Positions 44,002 to 53,396 are shown, counted from the first letter of the stretch. The stretch is DNA of 64,000 bases from Gemmatimonadota bacterium (GCA_041390125.1 JAWKQN010000003.1:310001-374000); one strand, 5' to 3'. Notes: generated by a model from the letters alone, not told the origin. Program-made: numbers and translations.

Positions 44002-44498
44002 GCAACCCGGCCCGCGTCGCACCGTTCGTCCGCATCTTCAGCCGCTACCTGCGCGACCGGGGCCTGCCCGTCACCCAGCAGCGGGAGGCCATCGCACAGG
44101 TCATCTTCTCGTCCGAGGAGCACCTGTCGGTGGAGGAGATCGAGCGGCGGTTGCGGGACCGGGGCGAACGCATCGGCAAGGCCACCGTCTACCGCACGCT
44201 CGACCTGCTCGTGAAGAGCAAGCTGGTGGCCGAGCACGACTTCGGCGAAGGCTTCAAGCGCTACGAGCACCGGTTGTCGGCCGAGCCCGAGCACGAGCAT
44301 CTCATCTGCCTCGGGTGTGGCGACGTGCAGGAGTTCCAGAGCCGCGAGCTCACCCGTATCGAACAGAGCCTGCAAGCCGAGTTCGGATTCCGGCCCACCC
44401 GGCACCGCCTCGAGATCTACGGCGTGTGCGCGGAGTGCCACCAGGCCGGGGTCGAGCTGCCCAACGAAGGACTCACCTGTCCGGTCGACGCGCTCTGA
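43998..44498 (+). CDS. Fur-family metal-dependent transcription regulator
   Basis: 166 residues. The winged helix HLSVEEIERRLRDRGERIGKATVYRTLDLLVKSKLV binds DNA. EHDFGEGFKRYEH, HEHLICLGCGDV and CAECH supply the metal sites, with two CxxC pairs for structural zinc as in Fur, PerR and Zur. Which metal or stress it senses cannot be read. It is translated from the GTG at 43998. Confidence 0.92.
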   Translation: MSNPARVAPFVRIFSRYLRDRGLPVTQQREAIAQVIFSSEEHLSVEEIERRLRDRGERIGKATVYRTLDLLVKSKLVAEHDFGEGFKRYEHRLSAEPEHEHLICLGCGDVQEFQSRELTRIEQSLQAEFGFRPTRHRLEIYGVCAECHQAGVELPNEGLTCPVDAL

Positions 44499-44543
44499 AG
44501 CGTGCCCAACCGGCCCTCGCACACCCAGGATGGGAGAAGGAGC

Positions 44544-45473
44544 GTGACCGGGCCCTTCGGTGACGCACGTCTGCAGGATCTGCCGTTCGAGTTGCCCCAC
44601 CGCTTCCTCGGCCTGGACGACGCGGCCGGCGACTTCGACGCCGCGGGCGCCGTCGTGCTGCCCGTACCGTACGAGTCGACCACGTCGTTCGGCGGGGGGA
44701 CGCGGCGCGGGCCGCACGCGATCATCGAGGCGTCCCGGTACGTGGAGACCTACGACCAGGAGCTCGACTGCGAGCCGTGCGCGCTGGGCGTGCATACGCT
44801 GCCCGCGCTGGAGCTGACGCGCGCCGGCGCGGCGTCCGCGATGGAGGAGCTGGAGGAGGCCTACGGGCGCGTCCTCGAGGCGGTGGGCTCGCGCTTCCTG
44901 CTGATGCTGGGGGGCGAGCACTCCATCTCCGCCCCGGCCATCCGGGCGGTGGCCCGCGCAGCGGGGCAGCGCATCCAGGTGCTGCAGTTCGACGCCCACG
45001 CCGACCTGCGTGCGGAGTACGAGGGATCGCCCGCCAGCCACGCCTCCGCCATGGCGCGCGTGCTGGATCACGCCGACGTGCTGGCCGTGGGCATCCGTGG
45101 CGTCAGCACGGAGGAGATCGAGGTCAGCCGTGCCCATGCCGGCTCGCACCTGATCTTCGCCGACGACATGTGGCAGGACGACACCTGGATGGACCGGGCG
45201 CTCGAGCGGCTCGGGGATCCGGTCTACATCACCTTCGACGTGGATTACTTCGACCCGGCGCTCGTGCCGTCCACCGGCACACCCGAGCCCGGGGGCGGCG
45301 ACTGGTACCGCACGCTGCACTTCCTGCGGCGCGTGTTCCAGGAGCGCACGGTGCTGGCCGCCGACATCGTGGAGCTGGCGCCCATCCCGGGCCTGCACGC
45401 GCCCGACTTCCTGGTCGCGAAGCTCGCCTACAAGTTCCTGGCCTACCGCTACGAGCGGGTGCGGGGCGGCTGA
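44544..45473 (+). CDS. speB: Agmatinase / arginase-family ureohydrolase
   Basis: 309 residues from the GTG at 44544 (GGGAGAAGGAG upstream; a GTG at 44502 is also possible). Manganese-binding motifs are intact: LMLGGEHS, QFDAHADLR and FDVDYFDP. VLPVPYESTTSFGGGTRRGPHAI and the length fit agmatinase better than arginase. It would make putrescine and urea from agmatine. The 45-base gap from Fur suggests the same operon. The substrate assignment is by family. Confidence 0.88.
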   Translation: MTGPFGDARLQDLPFELPHRFLGLDDAAGDFDAAGAVVLPVPYESTTSFGGGTRRGPHAIIEASRYVETYDQELDCEPCALGVHTLPALELTRAGAASAMEELEEAYGRVLEAVGSRFLLMLGGEHSISAPAIRAVARAAGQRIQVLQFDAHADLRAEYEGSPASHASAMARVLDHADVLAVGIRGVSTEEIEVSRAHAGSHLIFADDMWQDDTWMDRALERLGDPVYITFDVDYFDPALVPSTGTPEPGGGDWYRTLHFLRRVFQERTVLAADIVELAPIPGLHAPDFLVAKLAYKFLAYRYERVRGG

Positions 45474-45522
45474 CGCCGCCCGCGCTCCCCGCCGCCCCCG
45501 ACCCAGGGAGGGCACACGGCCG

Positions 45523-47061
45523 ATGACGACCGAGTCCGCGCCCGACCCGAACGGCTTCGAGGCCGAGCGGTCTCCGTCGGTGCTCATGGGGGCACCCGGC
45601 GAGGCCATCCGGCGGGCCATGGAGCGGGCCACGGGCGCGCGACTCACGCTCGGGAACCGCGTCTCGCTGCAGTTCGATGGCCCGCTCACGTTCGACCTGT
45701 GGCTGGAGGCCATCCACAAGGCGCGCTCGTTCATCCACTTCGAGAACTACATCCTGCGCAACGATCCCGTGGGCCGACGCTTCCGCGACGCGCTCATCGA
45801 GCGGGCCGAGGCCGGGGTCGAGGTACGGGTGCTCTACGATTGGATGGGCTGCTGGGCCACGCCCCGACGCTACTGGCGCCCGTTCCACAAGGCCGGCGTG
45901 GAGGTGCGCGCATACAACCCGCCGTCCTTCGGCGACCCGTTCGGGCTGCTGCAGCGCGATCACCGCAAGCTCGTGTGCGTGGACGGCGAGGTCGCATTCA
46001 TCGGTGGCTTTTGCGTGGGTCAGGAGTGGGCGGGGTCGGAGCTGGAGCCACCCTGGCGGGACACCGGCGTGGAGATGCGCGGACCGGCGGCCGCCGTCGC
46101 GGCCGGCGCCTTCGAGCAGATCTGGGCCCTGATGGGCGAGCCGGTGCCCGAACGCCTGATGCGCGACCCGGCGCTGGTGCCCCACGTGGGCGACACGCCG
46201 GTCTGGTTGATCGAAGGCGTTCCCTGGCGGACGCGCGTGTATCGCGCGGTGCAGCTCATCGCCGCCACGGCGCGCGAGCGCATCTGGATCACCGACCCCT
46301 ACTTCGTGACGCCGCGCCCGGTGGCGGAAGGCCTGATGGCCGCCGCGCGCGACGGCGTGGACGTGCGCGTGCTGGTGCCGGCCCACAACAACTGGCCCTG
46401 GGTGGGCTCGCTCGTGCGCTCCGGCTACCGGACCCTCCTGGAGTCCGGCGTGCGCATCTTCGAGTGGCAGGGGCCCATGATCCACGCCAAGACGGCCGTC
46501 GCCGACGGGATCTGGTGCCGCGTGGGGTCGAGCAACCTGAACGCCGCCAGCCTGCTCGGGAACTGGGAGATCGACGCCGGCATCCTGGACGCGGACCTGG
46601 CGCGCGCGCTGGAGGCCCTCTTCCTGGCCGACCTGGCCAGCGCGGTGGAGATCGTGCTCCCGCGGCGGCGGGAGCCGACCACGCATCACCCCTCCGCCGA
46701 GCGGGCGCTGCAGCCGCGCACGTCCACGCTGGAGCCGCTCGACTTCCAGGACCGCCTGGACCGCTGGCGGCGCTCGGGCCCGGGCCAGGCGGGGACGGGG
46801 CTCGCGAGCCTGGTGCGCGCGGGCTCGGCCACGCTGGACGCGATCGCCGGCCGCCGCACATTGGATCGCGAGAACCGCACCGTGCTCATGACCACGGCGG
46901 CGGCGCTCGTCGTATTGGCCATCCTGGCCGCGCTGGCCCCGCATATCGCGGGGTGGGTGGTCGCGGCCCTGCTGGGTTGGGTCGGGGTGACGACGGGCCT
47001 GCGCGCGCTGCTGCAGGCCCGGCGTGCGCGCCGGGAGATCCTGGAGGACGTACGCGAGTGA
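45523..47061 (+). CDS. Phospholipase D-family cardiolipin synthase-like protein
   Basis: 512 residues. Two HKD active sites are complete: HRKLVCVDGEVAFIGG (His147) and IHAKTAVADG ... GSSNLNAAS (His321). The core (about 45-380) is that of bacterial cardiolipin synthases, which transfer phosphatidyl groups. The usual N-terminal membrane helices are absent; instead two spans lie at the C-terminus (about 450-490: VLMTTAAALVVLAILAALAPHIAGWVVAALLGWVGV). This rearranged topology is worth noting. It overlaps CcdA by 4 bases. Confidence 0.85.
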   Translation: MTTESAPDPNGFEAERSPSVLMGAPGEAIRRAMERATGARLTLGNRVSLQFDGPLTFDLWLEAIHKARSFIHFENYILRNDPVGRRFRDALIERAEAGVEVRVLYDWMGCWATPRRYWRPFHKAGVEVRAYNPPSFGDPFGLLQRDHRKLVCVDGEVAFIGGFCVGQEWAGSELEPPWRDTGVEMRGPAAAVAAGAFEQIWALMGEPVPERLMRDPALVPHVGDTPVWLIEGVPWRTRVYRAVQLIAATARERIWITDPYFVTPRPVAEGLMAAARDGVDVRVLVPAHNNWPWVGSLVRSGYRTLLESGVRIFEWQGPMIHAKTAVADGIWCRVGSSNLNAASLLGNWEIDAGILDADLARALEALFLADLASAVEIVLPRRREPTTHHPSAERALQPRTSTLEPLDFQDRLDRWRRSGPGQAGTGLASLVRAGSATLDAIAGRRTLDRENRTVLMTTAAALVVLAILAALAPHIAGWVVAALLGWVGVTTGLRALLQARRARREILEDVRE

Positions 47062-47786
47062 ACGAATCCGTCGGCGTGTTGGTGGCCTTCAGCGCGGGGA
47101 TCCTGAGCTTCCTGTCGCCGTGCGTGCTGCCGCTGGTCCCGAGCTACCTGTCCTTCGTGACCGGGATGAGCCTGGAGGACCTGAAGGAGGGCGTGGACCG
47201 CCGGGCCACGCTCCTGCACTCCCTGCTCTTCGTGGCCGGCTTCACGCTCGTGTTCGTGCTGCTCGGGGCCAGCGCCTCGTTCCTGGGCCAGTTCTTCCGG
47301 GCCTACGAGGTGTGGGTGGCGCGGCTGGGTGGGGTGCTGCTCGTCGTGCTGGGGCTGCACCTCATGGGGATCTTCCGTCTCACCCCGCTCCTGCGCGAGA
47401 AGCGCCTGCACCTCGCGGAGCGCCCGGCTGGTGTGCTGGGCACGTTGGGCGTGGGCGCCGCGTTCGGGGCGGGCTGGACGCCCTGCATCGGGCCGGTCCT
47501 GGGGGGTGTGCTCACGCTGGCCGGGACGTCCGAGACGTTCTGGTCCGGGGTGGGGCTCCTGTTCGTGTACTCGGCGGGGCTGGCCGTCCCGTTCCTGCTG
47601 TCCGCCCTCGCGCTCGACCGCTTCCTCCAGGGCTTCCGCCGCTTCCGCGGCGTGCTGTCCTGGGTGGAGCGGCTGTCGGGCGCGCTCCTGGTGGTGCTGG
47701 GACTGCTTCTCCTCACGGGGACCTTCAGCGTCCTGTCCAACTACCTGGTGCGCCTCACGCCCGGGTGGTTGCTGGACCGGATCTGA
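47058..47786 (+). CDS. ccdA: CcdA-family thiol-disulfide membrane transporter
   Basis: 242 residues and six membrane spans. The two redox cysteines are in the expected contexts: SFLSPCVLPLVPSYLSF and GAGWTPCIGPVLGGVL. CcdA carries reducing power from cytoplasmic thioredoxin across the membrane for cytochrome c maturation or periplasmic reduction. It starts at the GTG at 47058, overlapping the previous stop. Confidence 0.93.
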   Translation: MNESVGVLVAFSAGILSFLSPCVLPLVPSYLSFVTGMSLEDLKEGVDRRATLLHSLLFVAGFTLVFVLLGASASFLGQFFRAYEVWVARLGGVLLVVLGLHLMGIFRLTPLLREKRLHLAERPAGVLGTLGVGAAFGAGWTPCIGPVLGGVLTLAGTSETFWSGVGLLFVYSAGLAVPFLLSALALDRFLQGFRRFRGVLSWVERLSGALLVVLGLLLLTGTFSVLSNYLVRLTPGWLLDRI

Positions 47787-47797
47787 GCCGACCGCCC

Positions 47798-48397
47798 GTG
47801 CAGGTCCAGACCTGTGCGCGCGCCGAGCGCGAGGCGGTGGTGGACACGCTGGTCTCCGCGTTCCGCGGCTATCCCGTGATGCGCTTCGTGTTGGGGGAGC
47901 GCGCCGACGACGCGTCCGACGCGCACCTGCGCGCGCTGGTCGGCTACTACGTGGACCGGCGCTTCCTCCAGGGGTGGCCGGTGCTGGCGCTGCGCGGTCC
48001 CGAGTCCATGCGCGCCGCCATCCTGGTGAGCGAGCCCGGTCCCTGGGACGAGGCCATCGCGCGCCGGGAGCTCGCCGCGCTGCGCGCCCTGATCGGCAAC
48101 GCGGCGTTCGAGCGCATGCAGCGCTTCGAGGCGGCCAGCGATGCGAACGAGCCCGCCTCCCACCACCTCTTCGTGGGCATGGTGGGGGTGCGCCCGGAGT
48201 GGCAGGGACGGGGGTACGGCCTCGCCCTGCTGGACCACGTGCGGGAGCTGGCGCGCGCGGGCGGATACGACGGCGTGTGCCTGAGCACGGAGGATCCGGA
48301 CAACCTGGCCTTCTATGCCCGGGCGGGTTTCGCCGTGGTCTCCGAGGCGCGCGTGGACACGCTCACCACGTGGTGCCTGTACCGGGACGCCCGCTGA
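47798..48397 (+). CDS. GNAT-family acetyltransferase
   Basis: 199 residues from the GTG at 47798. The acetyl-CoA-binding motif VGMVGVRPEWQGRGYGLALLDHVRELAR and the late LSTEDPDNLAFYARAGFAVV place it in the GNAT superfamily. The substrate is unknown. It lies 11 bases after CcdA and converges on the ABC transporter gene. Confidence 0.85.
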   Translation: MQVQTCARAEREAVVDTLVSAFRGYPVMRFVLGERADDASDAHLRALVGYYVDRRFLQGWPVLALRGPESMRAAILVSEPGPWDEAIARRELAALRALIGNAAFERMQRFEAASDANEPASHHLFVGMVGVRPEWQGRGYGLALLDHVRELARAGGYDGVCLSTEDPDNLAFYARAGFAVVSEARVDTLTTWCLYRDAR

Positions 48398-48421
48398 CGG
48401 CGCAGCCCGTCGGTCGCCCGG

Positions 48422-50191
48422 TCAGCCTGCGCGCGCCAACCCCGGATCCAGGTCCTCCTCCAGGAGCTGGCGTCGGTGCAGGCGCGCGTACGTGCCGCCC
48501 CGCGCGAGCAGGTCCGCGTGGGCACCGCGCTCCACGATCCGCCCGTCGTCCAGGACCAGGATCAGGTCCGCGTCCATCACCGCCGAGACCCGGTGGGAGA
48601 TGATGAAGGAGATGCGGCCGGCCAGCACGTCCTTGAGGTCGGTGAGGATGCGCGCCTCCGTGTGCGTGTCCACGGCGCTCAGCGCGTCGTCGAGCACGAG
48701 GATGCGCGGATCGCGCGCCAGCGCGCGTGCGAGCGTGGCCCGCTGCTTCTGTCCGCCCGAGAGGTTGATGCCGCGCTCGCCCAGCGCGGTGTCGTAGCCG
48801 CGCGGGAAGTCGCGCACGGTCTCGTCCAGCTGCGCCACGCGCGCCGCGTCCTCCACGCGCGCCTCCGTGTCGGGCTGCCCGGCGTCCAGGCCCAGCGCCA
48901 GGTTGGCCCGGATGGACGTCGAGAACAGGAAGGCGTCCTGGGGCACGAAGCCGATCGCGTGTCGTAGCGCGTGCAGGTCGTAGCGCGGCAGCGGGATGCC
49001 GTTCAGCAGGATCTCCCCGTCCGTGGGGTCGTAGAGCCGGGGCAGCAGCGACACCAGCGTGCTCTTCCCGGAGCCCGTGGGGCCCACCACCGCGACGCGC
49101 ATGCCGGGCTCGACGCGGAAGCTCACGTCGTCCAGCACGACCCGCTCGGTGTCGGGATAGCGGAAGCCCACGCCCCGGAACTCGAGCGTGAGCGGGCCGT
49201 CGGGCAGGGGGACGGCGTCGGCCGCGGTGTCGATGGCGGGGTGCAGGGCCAGGATGCGGTTCAGGCGCCCCATGGAGGCCGCGCCGCGCTGGAACAGGTT
49301 GACGACCCACCCGAGCGCGATCAGCGGCCAGGTCAGCATGCCCAGGTACGTCACGAAGGCGACGAAGTCCCCGATGGTGATCCGGCCGGCGATGATCTCC
49401 AGGCCGCCCACCCACAGGACGATCACGATGCCGCCGCCGGCGAGCAGCGAGAGCAGGGGGTGGAACAACCCCGAGGCGCGCACCAGGTCGACGTTGCGTT
49501 GCATGTACTCGCGGTTGAGCTCGCCGAAGCGGGCACGCTGCGCATCCTCCTGTACGTAGGCGCGCACGATGCGCACCCCGGTCAGGTTCTCCTGCACCAT
49601 GGTGGAGAGCGTGGAGAGCTGCTCCTGGATCTGCTCGTAGCGGCGGTGGATGATCCGTCCGAAAAAGAGGACAGAGACGGGGAGCAGCACCATGGGCACC
49701 AGAGCCCAGGCGGTGAGCCGGGGACTGATCCACAGCATGAGCGTCAGGCCGAAGGCGAAGCCCACGATCGTGTTGACGGCGTACATGATGGCGGGCCCCA
49801 CCGCCATGCGGACGGCGGACGTATCCTGCGCCGCCCGCGTCATCAGGTCCCCGGTCCGGTACTTGCCGAAGAAGGAGGCGTCGAGGCGCTGGAGATGCGC
49901 GAAGAGGTCGTCGCGCAGATCGCACTCCATGCGGCGGCTGACGCCGTTCAGCAGCTCGCGCATGCCGTAGCGGGCCGCACCGCCCAGGAGGGCGGCGAGG
50001 ACCAGCAGACCGGCGAGGCGCAGCAGATCGGCCGGCGTGGTGCCGGAATCGCCCAGCGCATCGACGGCGAGCTTGACCAGCCAGGGCTGCACGGTCTGGA
50101 AGACGTTCGCCAGCACGACCAGGAAGAGCCCCAGGGCCATGCCGCGCCGGTAGGGACGGAAGTAGGGGAGGACGGCGCGGAGGTGGCTCAT
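48422..50191 (-). CDS. ABC-type multidrug/lipid exporter (MsbA/BmrA-like)
   Basis: 589 residues, a half-transporter. Residues 1-320 are six membrane spans. The nucleotide-binding domain carries Walker A GPTGSGKST, the Q-loop FVPQDAFLF, signature LSGGQKQR, Walker B ILVLDDALS and the His switch ISHRVS. No Shine-Dalgarno sequence precedes the ATG at 50191 (CTGCCCTCTCC). The export substrate is unknown; lipids or drugs are typical. Confidence 0.93.
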   Translation of the reverse strand: MSHLRAVLPYFRPYRRGMALGLFLVVLANVFQTVQPWLVKLAVDALGDSGTTPADLLRLAGLLVLAALLGGAARYGMRELLNGVSRRMECDLRDDLFAHLQRLDASFFGKYRTGDLMTRAAQDTSAVRMAVGPAIMYAVNTIVGFAFGLTLMLWISPRLTAWALVPMVLLPVSVLFFGRIIHRRYEQIQEQLSTLSTMVQENLTGVRIVRAYVQEDAQRARFGELNREYMQRNVDLVRASGLFHPLLSLLAGGGIVIVLWVGGLEIIAGRITIGDFVAFVTYLGMLTWPLIALGWVVNLFQRGAASMGRLNRILALHPAIDTAADAVPLPDGPLTLEFRGVGFRYPDTERVVLDDVSFRVEPGMRVAVVGPTGSGKSTLVSLLPRLYDPTDGEILLNGIPLPRYDLHALRHAIGFVPQDAFLFSTSIRANLALGLDAGQPDTEARVEDAARVAQLDETVRDFPRGYDTALGERGINLSGGQKQRATLARALARDPRILVLDDALSAVDTHTEARILTDLKDVLAGRISFIISHRVSAVMDADLILVLDDGRIVERGAHADLLARGGTYARLHRRQLLEEDLDPGLARAG

Positions 50192-50294
50192 GGAGAGGGC
50201 AGCGGGTGTATCCGGGAGAGGGCGTGGATGCGTCGACCCGGCGGAGACGAACAGGTTCCCGGGACGGATCCGGGGTTCAACGGAGGCAAGGACG

Positions 50295-51182
50295 ATGCGC
50301 GCAGGGAGTCGATGGACATCGGCGCTGGCGTTGATCGGTGCGGTGGGGATGGTGGCGTGCGGATCCGAGACGCGTTCGGCGAATGCGGAAGCGGGCCCGC
50401 CCGCGGCGGCGGTCGAGCCGCGTGAGCCCGATGTGGCCAGCGACCTGGCCCAGGGCGCGGCCCCGGTGGCTCCGGCCGTGGTGCCCGAGCCGGTGGTGGA
50501 GAAGCGCGAGCCCGCGCCGCCTCCGCCCGTCAGGCGGAACACGGTGCCGTCGAGCGAGCCGCCCACACACGCCCCCCGGACCGAGGAGCCGGTCCTGACG
50601 GCGACCGATCCGGAAGGCTCGCGTGTCGATCCCGCGCCCGTCCCCGAGGACGAGCCGCTGGCGGTGGCCGCCGGCACGCGCATGGACCTGCGGACCGAAT
50701 CCACGCTCGACACCGAGCGCTCCCGCGTCGGGGACGTCTTCTGGGCGCGGATCGTGGACGACGTGCTGGGTGAGAACGGCCTGATCCTGCTCCCGGCCGG
50801 GGCCCGCGTACGTGGCCGCGTGCTGCAGAGCGACGCGAGCGCGTCGTCGGATGCGCCGGCCACGCTGGCCATCGGCTTCGAGGCCGTCGTGGTCGACGGC
50901 GTCGAGCTGCCGATCGACGCCGACGTGCTCTATGCCGATGTCGAGGCGGGCACGCGCGACTCGGGGGGCGAGACCGCCGCCAAGGTGGCGGGGGGTGCAG
51001 CGGCGGGGGCCATCCTGGGCCGCATCCTGGGCGGGCGCAGCAAGGACGCCGTGAAGGGCGCCGTCGTCGGCGCCGCCGCGGGTGCCGCGGTGGCGGCCGG
51101 GACCCGGGACGGCCACGCCCGCTTGCCGGAGGGCGCGCTGGTCGAGATCGAGCTCAAACGGCCGGTCCGTCTGATCTCGTAG
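50295..51182 (+). CDS. Lipoprotein with glycine-zipper C-terminus
   Basis: 295 residues from the ATG at 50295 (GGAGGCAAGG upstream). The lipobox is GAVGMVACGSE. Residues 30-130 are a Pro/Glu-rich spacer. A beta domain follows (about 135-225: LRTESTLDTERSRVGDVFWARIVDD), then a Gly/Ala segment (AAKVAGGAAAGAILGRILGG ... GAVVGAAAGAAVAAG) typical of glycine-zipper outer-membrane lipoproteins. It is divergent from the ABC exporter with a 103-base gap and ends at a strong terminator. Confidence 0.78.
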   Translation: MRAGSRWTSALALIGAVGMVACGSETRSANAEAGPPAAAVEPREPDVASDLAQGAAPVAPAVVPEPVVEKREPAPPPPVRRNTVPSSEPPTHAPRTEEPVLTATDPEGSRVDPAPVPEDEPLAVAAGTRMDLRTESTLDTERSRVGDVFWARIVDDVLGENGLILLPAGARVRGRVLQSDASASSDAPATLAIGFEAVVVDGVELPIDADVLYADVEAGTRDSGGETAAKVAGGAAAGAILGRILGGRSKDAVKGAVVGAAAGAAVAAGTRDGHARLPEGALVEIELKRPVRLIS

Positions 51183-51207
51183 CCCGCTCCGCGCCAAGGA
51201 AGGCCAG

Positions 51208-51242
51208 GGGGCCGGTGACCCGTCGGGTCGCCGGCCCCTCTT
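51208..51242 (+). terminator. Strong terminator hairpin
   Basis: GGGGCCGGTGACCC (51208-51221) pairs with GGGTCGCCGGCCCC (51225-51238) over 14 positions with one G-T wobble and a 3-base loop. TCTTC follows. It ends the lipoprotein gene and lies before the permease remnant. Confidence 0.85.
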
Positions 51243-51262
51243 CGCGTCGGGACCCCCGCTTG

Positions 51263-51559
51263 CCCTCCGGGGGGGAGATCGCGCTGCGCATGGCCCTGGG
51301 CGCCGAGCCGACCGAGATCCTGCGCTGGGTCGGCCGCCACGCCGCGCTGCTGGTGGGGACCGGTCTGGCGGTCGGGGTGCCGGCCGCGTGGAGCGTCTCC
51401 CGCGCGCTGCGGGGCCTGCTGTACGGCGTCTCCCCCTACGACCCGCTGGCCGTGGTGGCTGCGGCCGCCGGCGTGGTGGGGCTGGCGGCCGCAGCGGCCG
51501 GACTGCCGCTGCGGCGCGCTACGCGCGTCGACGCCGCCCGGGAGCTGGTCCGACGCTGA
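51263..51559 (+). pseudogene. Remnant of an ADOP-type (FtsX/MacB) permease C-terminus
   Basis: The frame 51263-51559 encodes GEIALRMALGAEPTEILRWVGRHAALLV ... LRGLLYGVSPYDPLAVV ... LPLRRATRVDAARELV. This is the closing segment of acidobacterial-type duplicated orphan permeases, which normally exceed 800 residues. The rest of the permease is missing. The only upstream in-frame GTG (51215) falls inside the terminator stem, so expression is unlikely. Confidence 0.75.
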
Positions 51560-51568
51560 GCCGCGCGC

Positions 51569-53350
51569 CTACCAGCCGACCGCACGTCCTCCGCGGCGCG
51601 GATCGGACCAGCCCTGTAGCGCTCCGGTCGGCCCCACCAGGATGGCCTGCACGTCGCCCGACACACCCCCGCTGAAGTAGGCGTCGGTCTCCCCGGCCTC
51701 CCGCTCCTGCAGGCGGTGTCCGAGCGCCTCCAGCGCCGCCACGGTCTCCGCGGTCAGGCCGCCGTGCTCGTAGACCACGACGTCGGGCAGGTGCTGGTGG
51801 TGCACCCGCGGCGCGTTGACGGCCTGCGCCACGTTCATCCCGTGGTCGATCACGTTGGAGATCATCTGGAAGACCGTCGTGATGATCGTCGAGCCGCCCG
51901 GTGTGCCCGTCACCAGGAACAGCCGCCCGTCCGGGTCCAGCACGAGGGTCGGCGTCATGGCGGACAACATGCGCTTCCCGGGCTCGATGGCGTTGTTCTC
52001 TCCCTGCACCAGGCCGAACTGGTTCGGCGTGCCGGGCTTCGCGGCGAAGTCGTCCATCTCGTTGTTGAGCAGGAAGCCGGCGCCCGCGACCGTGACCCCG
52101 CTGCCGTACCACGAGTTGATGGTGGTCGTCGTGGCGACGGCGTTGCCGTTCGCGTCCACCACCGAGTAGTGCGTCGTCTGGGTGCCGCGCTGCGCGGGGC
52201 CCAGGCCGGGCCCGACCGCGCTGGAGGGCGTGGCGCGCGCGAGCGAGATGTCGGCGCCCCGTTCGGTCGCGTACGCCTTCGAGGTCAGACGCTCGAGCGG
52301 CATCTCCACGAAGTCGGGATCGGCGAGGTACTCGTTGCGGTCCGAGAAGGCGCGCCGCGCCGCTTCGATATACACGTGCAAGGCCTCGGGCGAGTGCCAG
52401 CCCGACGCGCGCAGGTCGTACGGCTCGACCAGGTTCGCGATCTCCGCCAGCGTGGCGCCGCCCGACGACGAGGGCGGCATCGACAGCAGCGAGAAGCCGC
52501 GGTACGTGAAGCCGATGGGCTCCCGCCAGGCGGGCTCGTAGGCCGCGAGGTCCTCGTGCGTGATGATGCCGCCGCCCCGCTCCATCTCGGCCACGATCAG
52601 GTCGGCCGTCTCGCCGCGGTAGAAGCCGTCGGGCCCCTGATCGCGGATGCGCGTGAGCGTGCGCGCGAGGTCGGGCTGCGCGAAAGGAGCACCGAGCGCG
52701 GGAGGGGCGCCGCCGGGCAGGAACTGCGCGGCCGTGGCGGGGAACCGCGACAGCGCCTCGCGGCTGTAGTCGAGTCCGCCGGCCAGGCGGCGGTGCAGGG
52801 GGAAGCCCTGGGCCAGGTCGATGGCCGGCTGCACGACGTCCGCCCACGGCAGGAGGCCGAACCGCTGGTGGGCGGCCCACAGCCCGGCCACCGAGCCCGG
52901 CACCCCGCTGGCCAGGTGGCCGACCACCGACGCGTCGGTGAGGTTGCCCTGCGCGTCCAGGTACATGTCCCGCGTGGCGGCCGCGGGGGCCTTCTCGCGG
53001 TAGTCGAGGGCGTAGGCGTTTCCGTCCGCCATGCGCAGCACCATGAAGCCCCCGCCGCCGATGTTGCCCGCCTCGGGGTTCACGACGGCCAGCACGAATC
53101 CGGTGGCCACGGCCGCGTCCACCGCGTTGCCCCCGGCCTTCAGGATCTCGACGCCCACCGTGGAGGCGATGGAGTCCGTGGAGACCACCATGCCGTTGTC
53201 CGCCAGCACGGGCGTCACGTCGTGCGGGTAGAGCCAGTCGTCCGGGAAGCCCGCGACCGTGCCGGAGGGCGCTTCGCGTCCGCAGGCGAGCAGCAGCAGC
53301 GGAAGGGCGAGCACGGGGGCGAGACGGAGCGGCGACGCGCGTCGGGTCAC
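51569..53350 (-). CDS. ggt: Gamma-glutamyltransferase lipoprotein
   Basis: 593 residues from the GTG at 53350, with GAGG 6 bases upstream; a GTG at 53362 is also possible. The lipobox LLLLACGRE is near residue 21. The GGT precursor is complete: GGNAVDAAVATGF, NPEAGNIGGGGFMV, YREKAPA, and the autocleavage site TTHYSVVD. Thr392 is the expected nucleophile, close to the Thr391 of E. coli. GPGTPGGSTI-like and GGVSGDVQAI segments close the small subunit. It hydrolyses or transfers gamma-glutamyl groups of glutathione outside the cytoplasm. Confidence 0.92.
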   Translation of the reverse strand: MTRRASPLRLAPVLALPLLLLACGREAPSGTVAGFPDDWLYPHDVTPVLADNGMVVSTDSIASTVGVEILKAGGNAVDAAVATGFVLAVVNPEAGNIGGGGFMVLRMADGNAYALDYREKAPAAATRDMYLDAQGNLTDASVVGHLASGVPGSVAGLWAAHQRFGLLPWADVVQPAIDLAQGFPLHRRLAGGLDYSREALSRFPATAAQFLPGGAPPALGAPFAQPDLARTLTRIRDQGPDGFYRGETADLIVAEMERGGGIITHEDLAAYEPAWREPIGFTYRGFSLLSMPPSSSGGATLAEIANLVEPYDLRASGWHSPEALHVYIEAARRAFSDRNEYLADPDFVEMPLERLTSKAYATERGADISLARATPSSAVGPGLGPAQRGTQTTHYSVVDANGNAVATTTTINSWYGSGVTVAGAGFLLNNEMDDFAAKPGTPNQFGLVQGENNAIEPGKRMLSAMTPTLVLDPDGRLFLVTGTPGGSTIITTVFQMISNVIDHGMNVAQAVNAPRVHHQHLPDVVVYEHGGLTAETVAALEALGHRLQEREAGETDAYFSGGVSGDVQAILVGPTGALQGWSDPRRGGRAVGW

Positions 53351-53396
53351 GTGGGTCCTCACGGGATGGGCGGGTGTCTCCCCAAGTAGGGGGCGC

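Noticed and set aside
51215..51262. Start of a real permease gene at GTG 51215
   Set aside because: The codon lies in the stem of the terminator after the lipoprotein gene, and these residues do not match the permease family.
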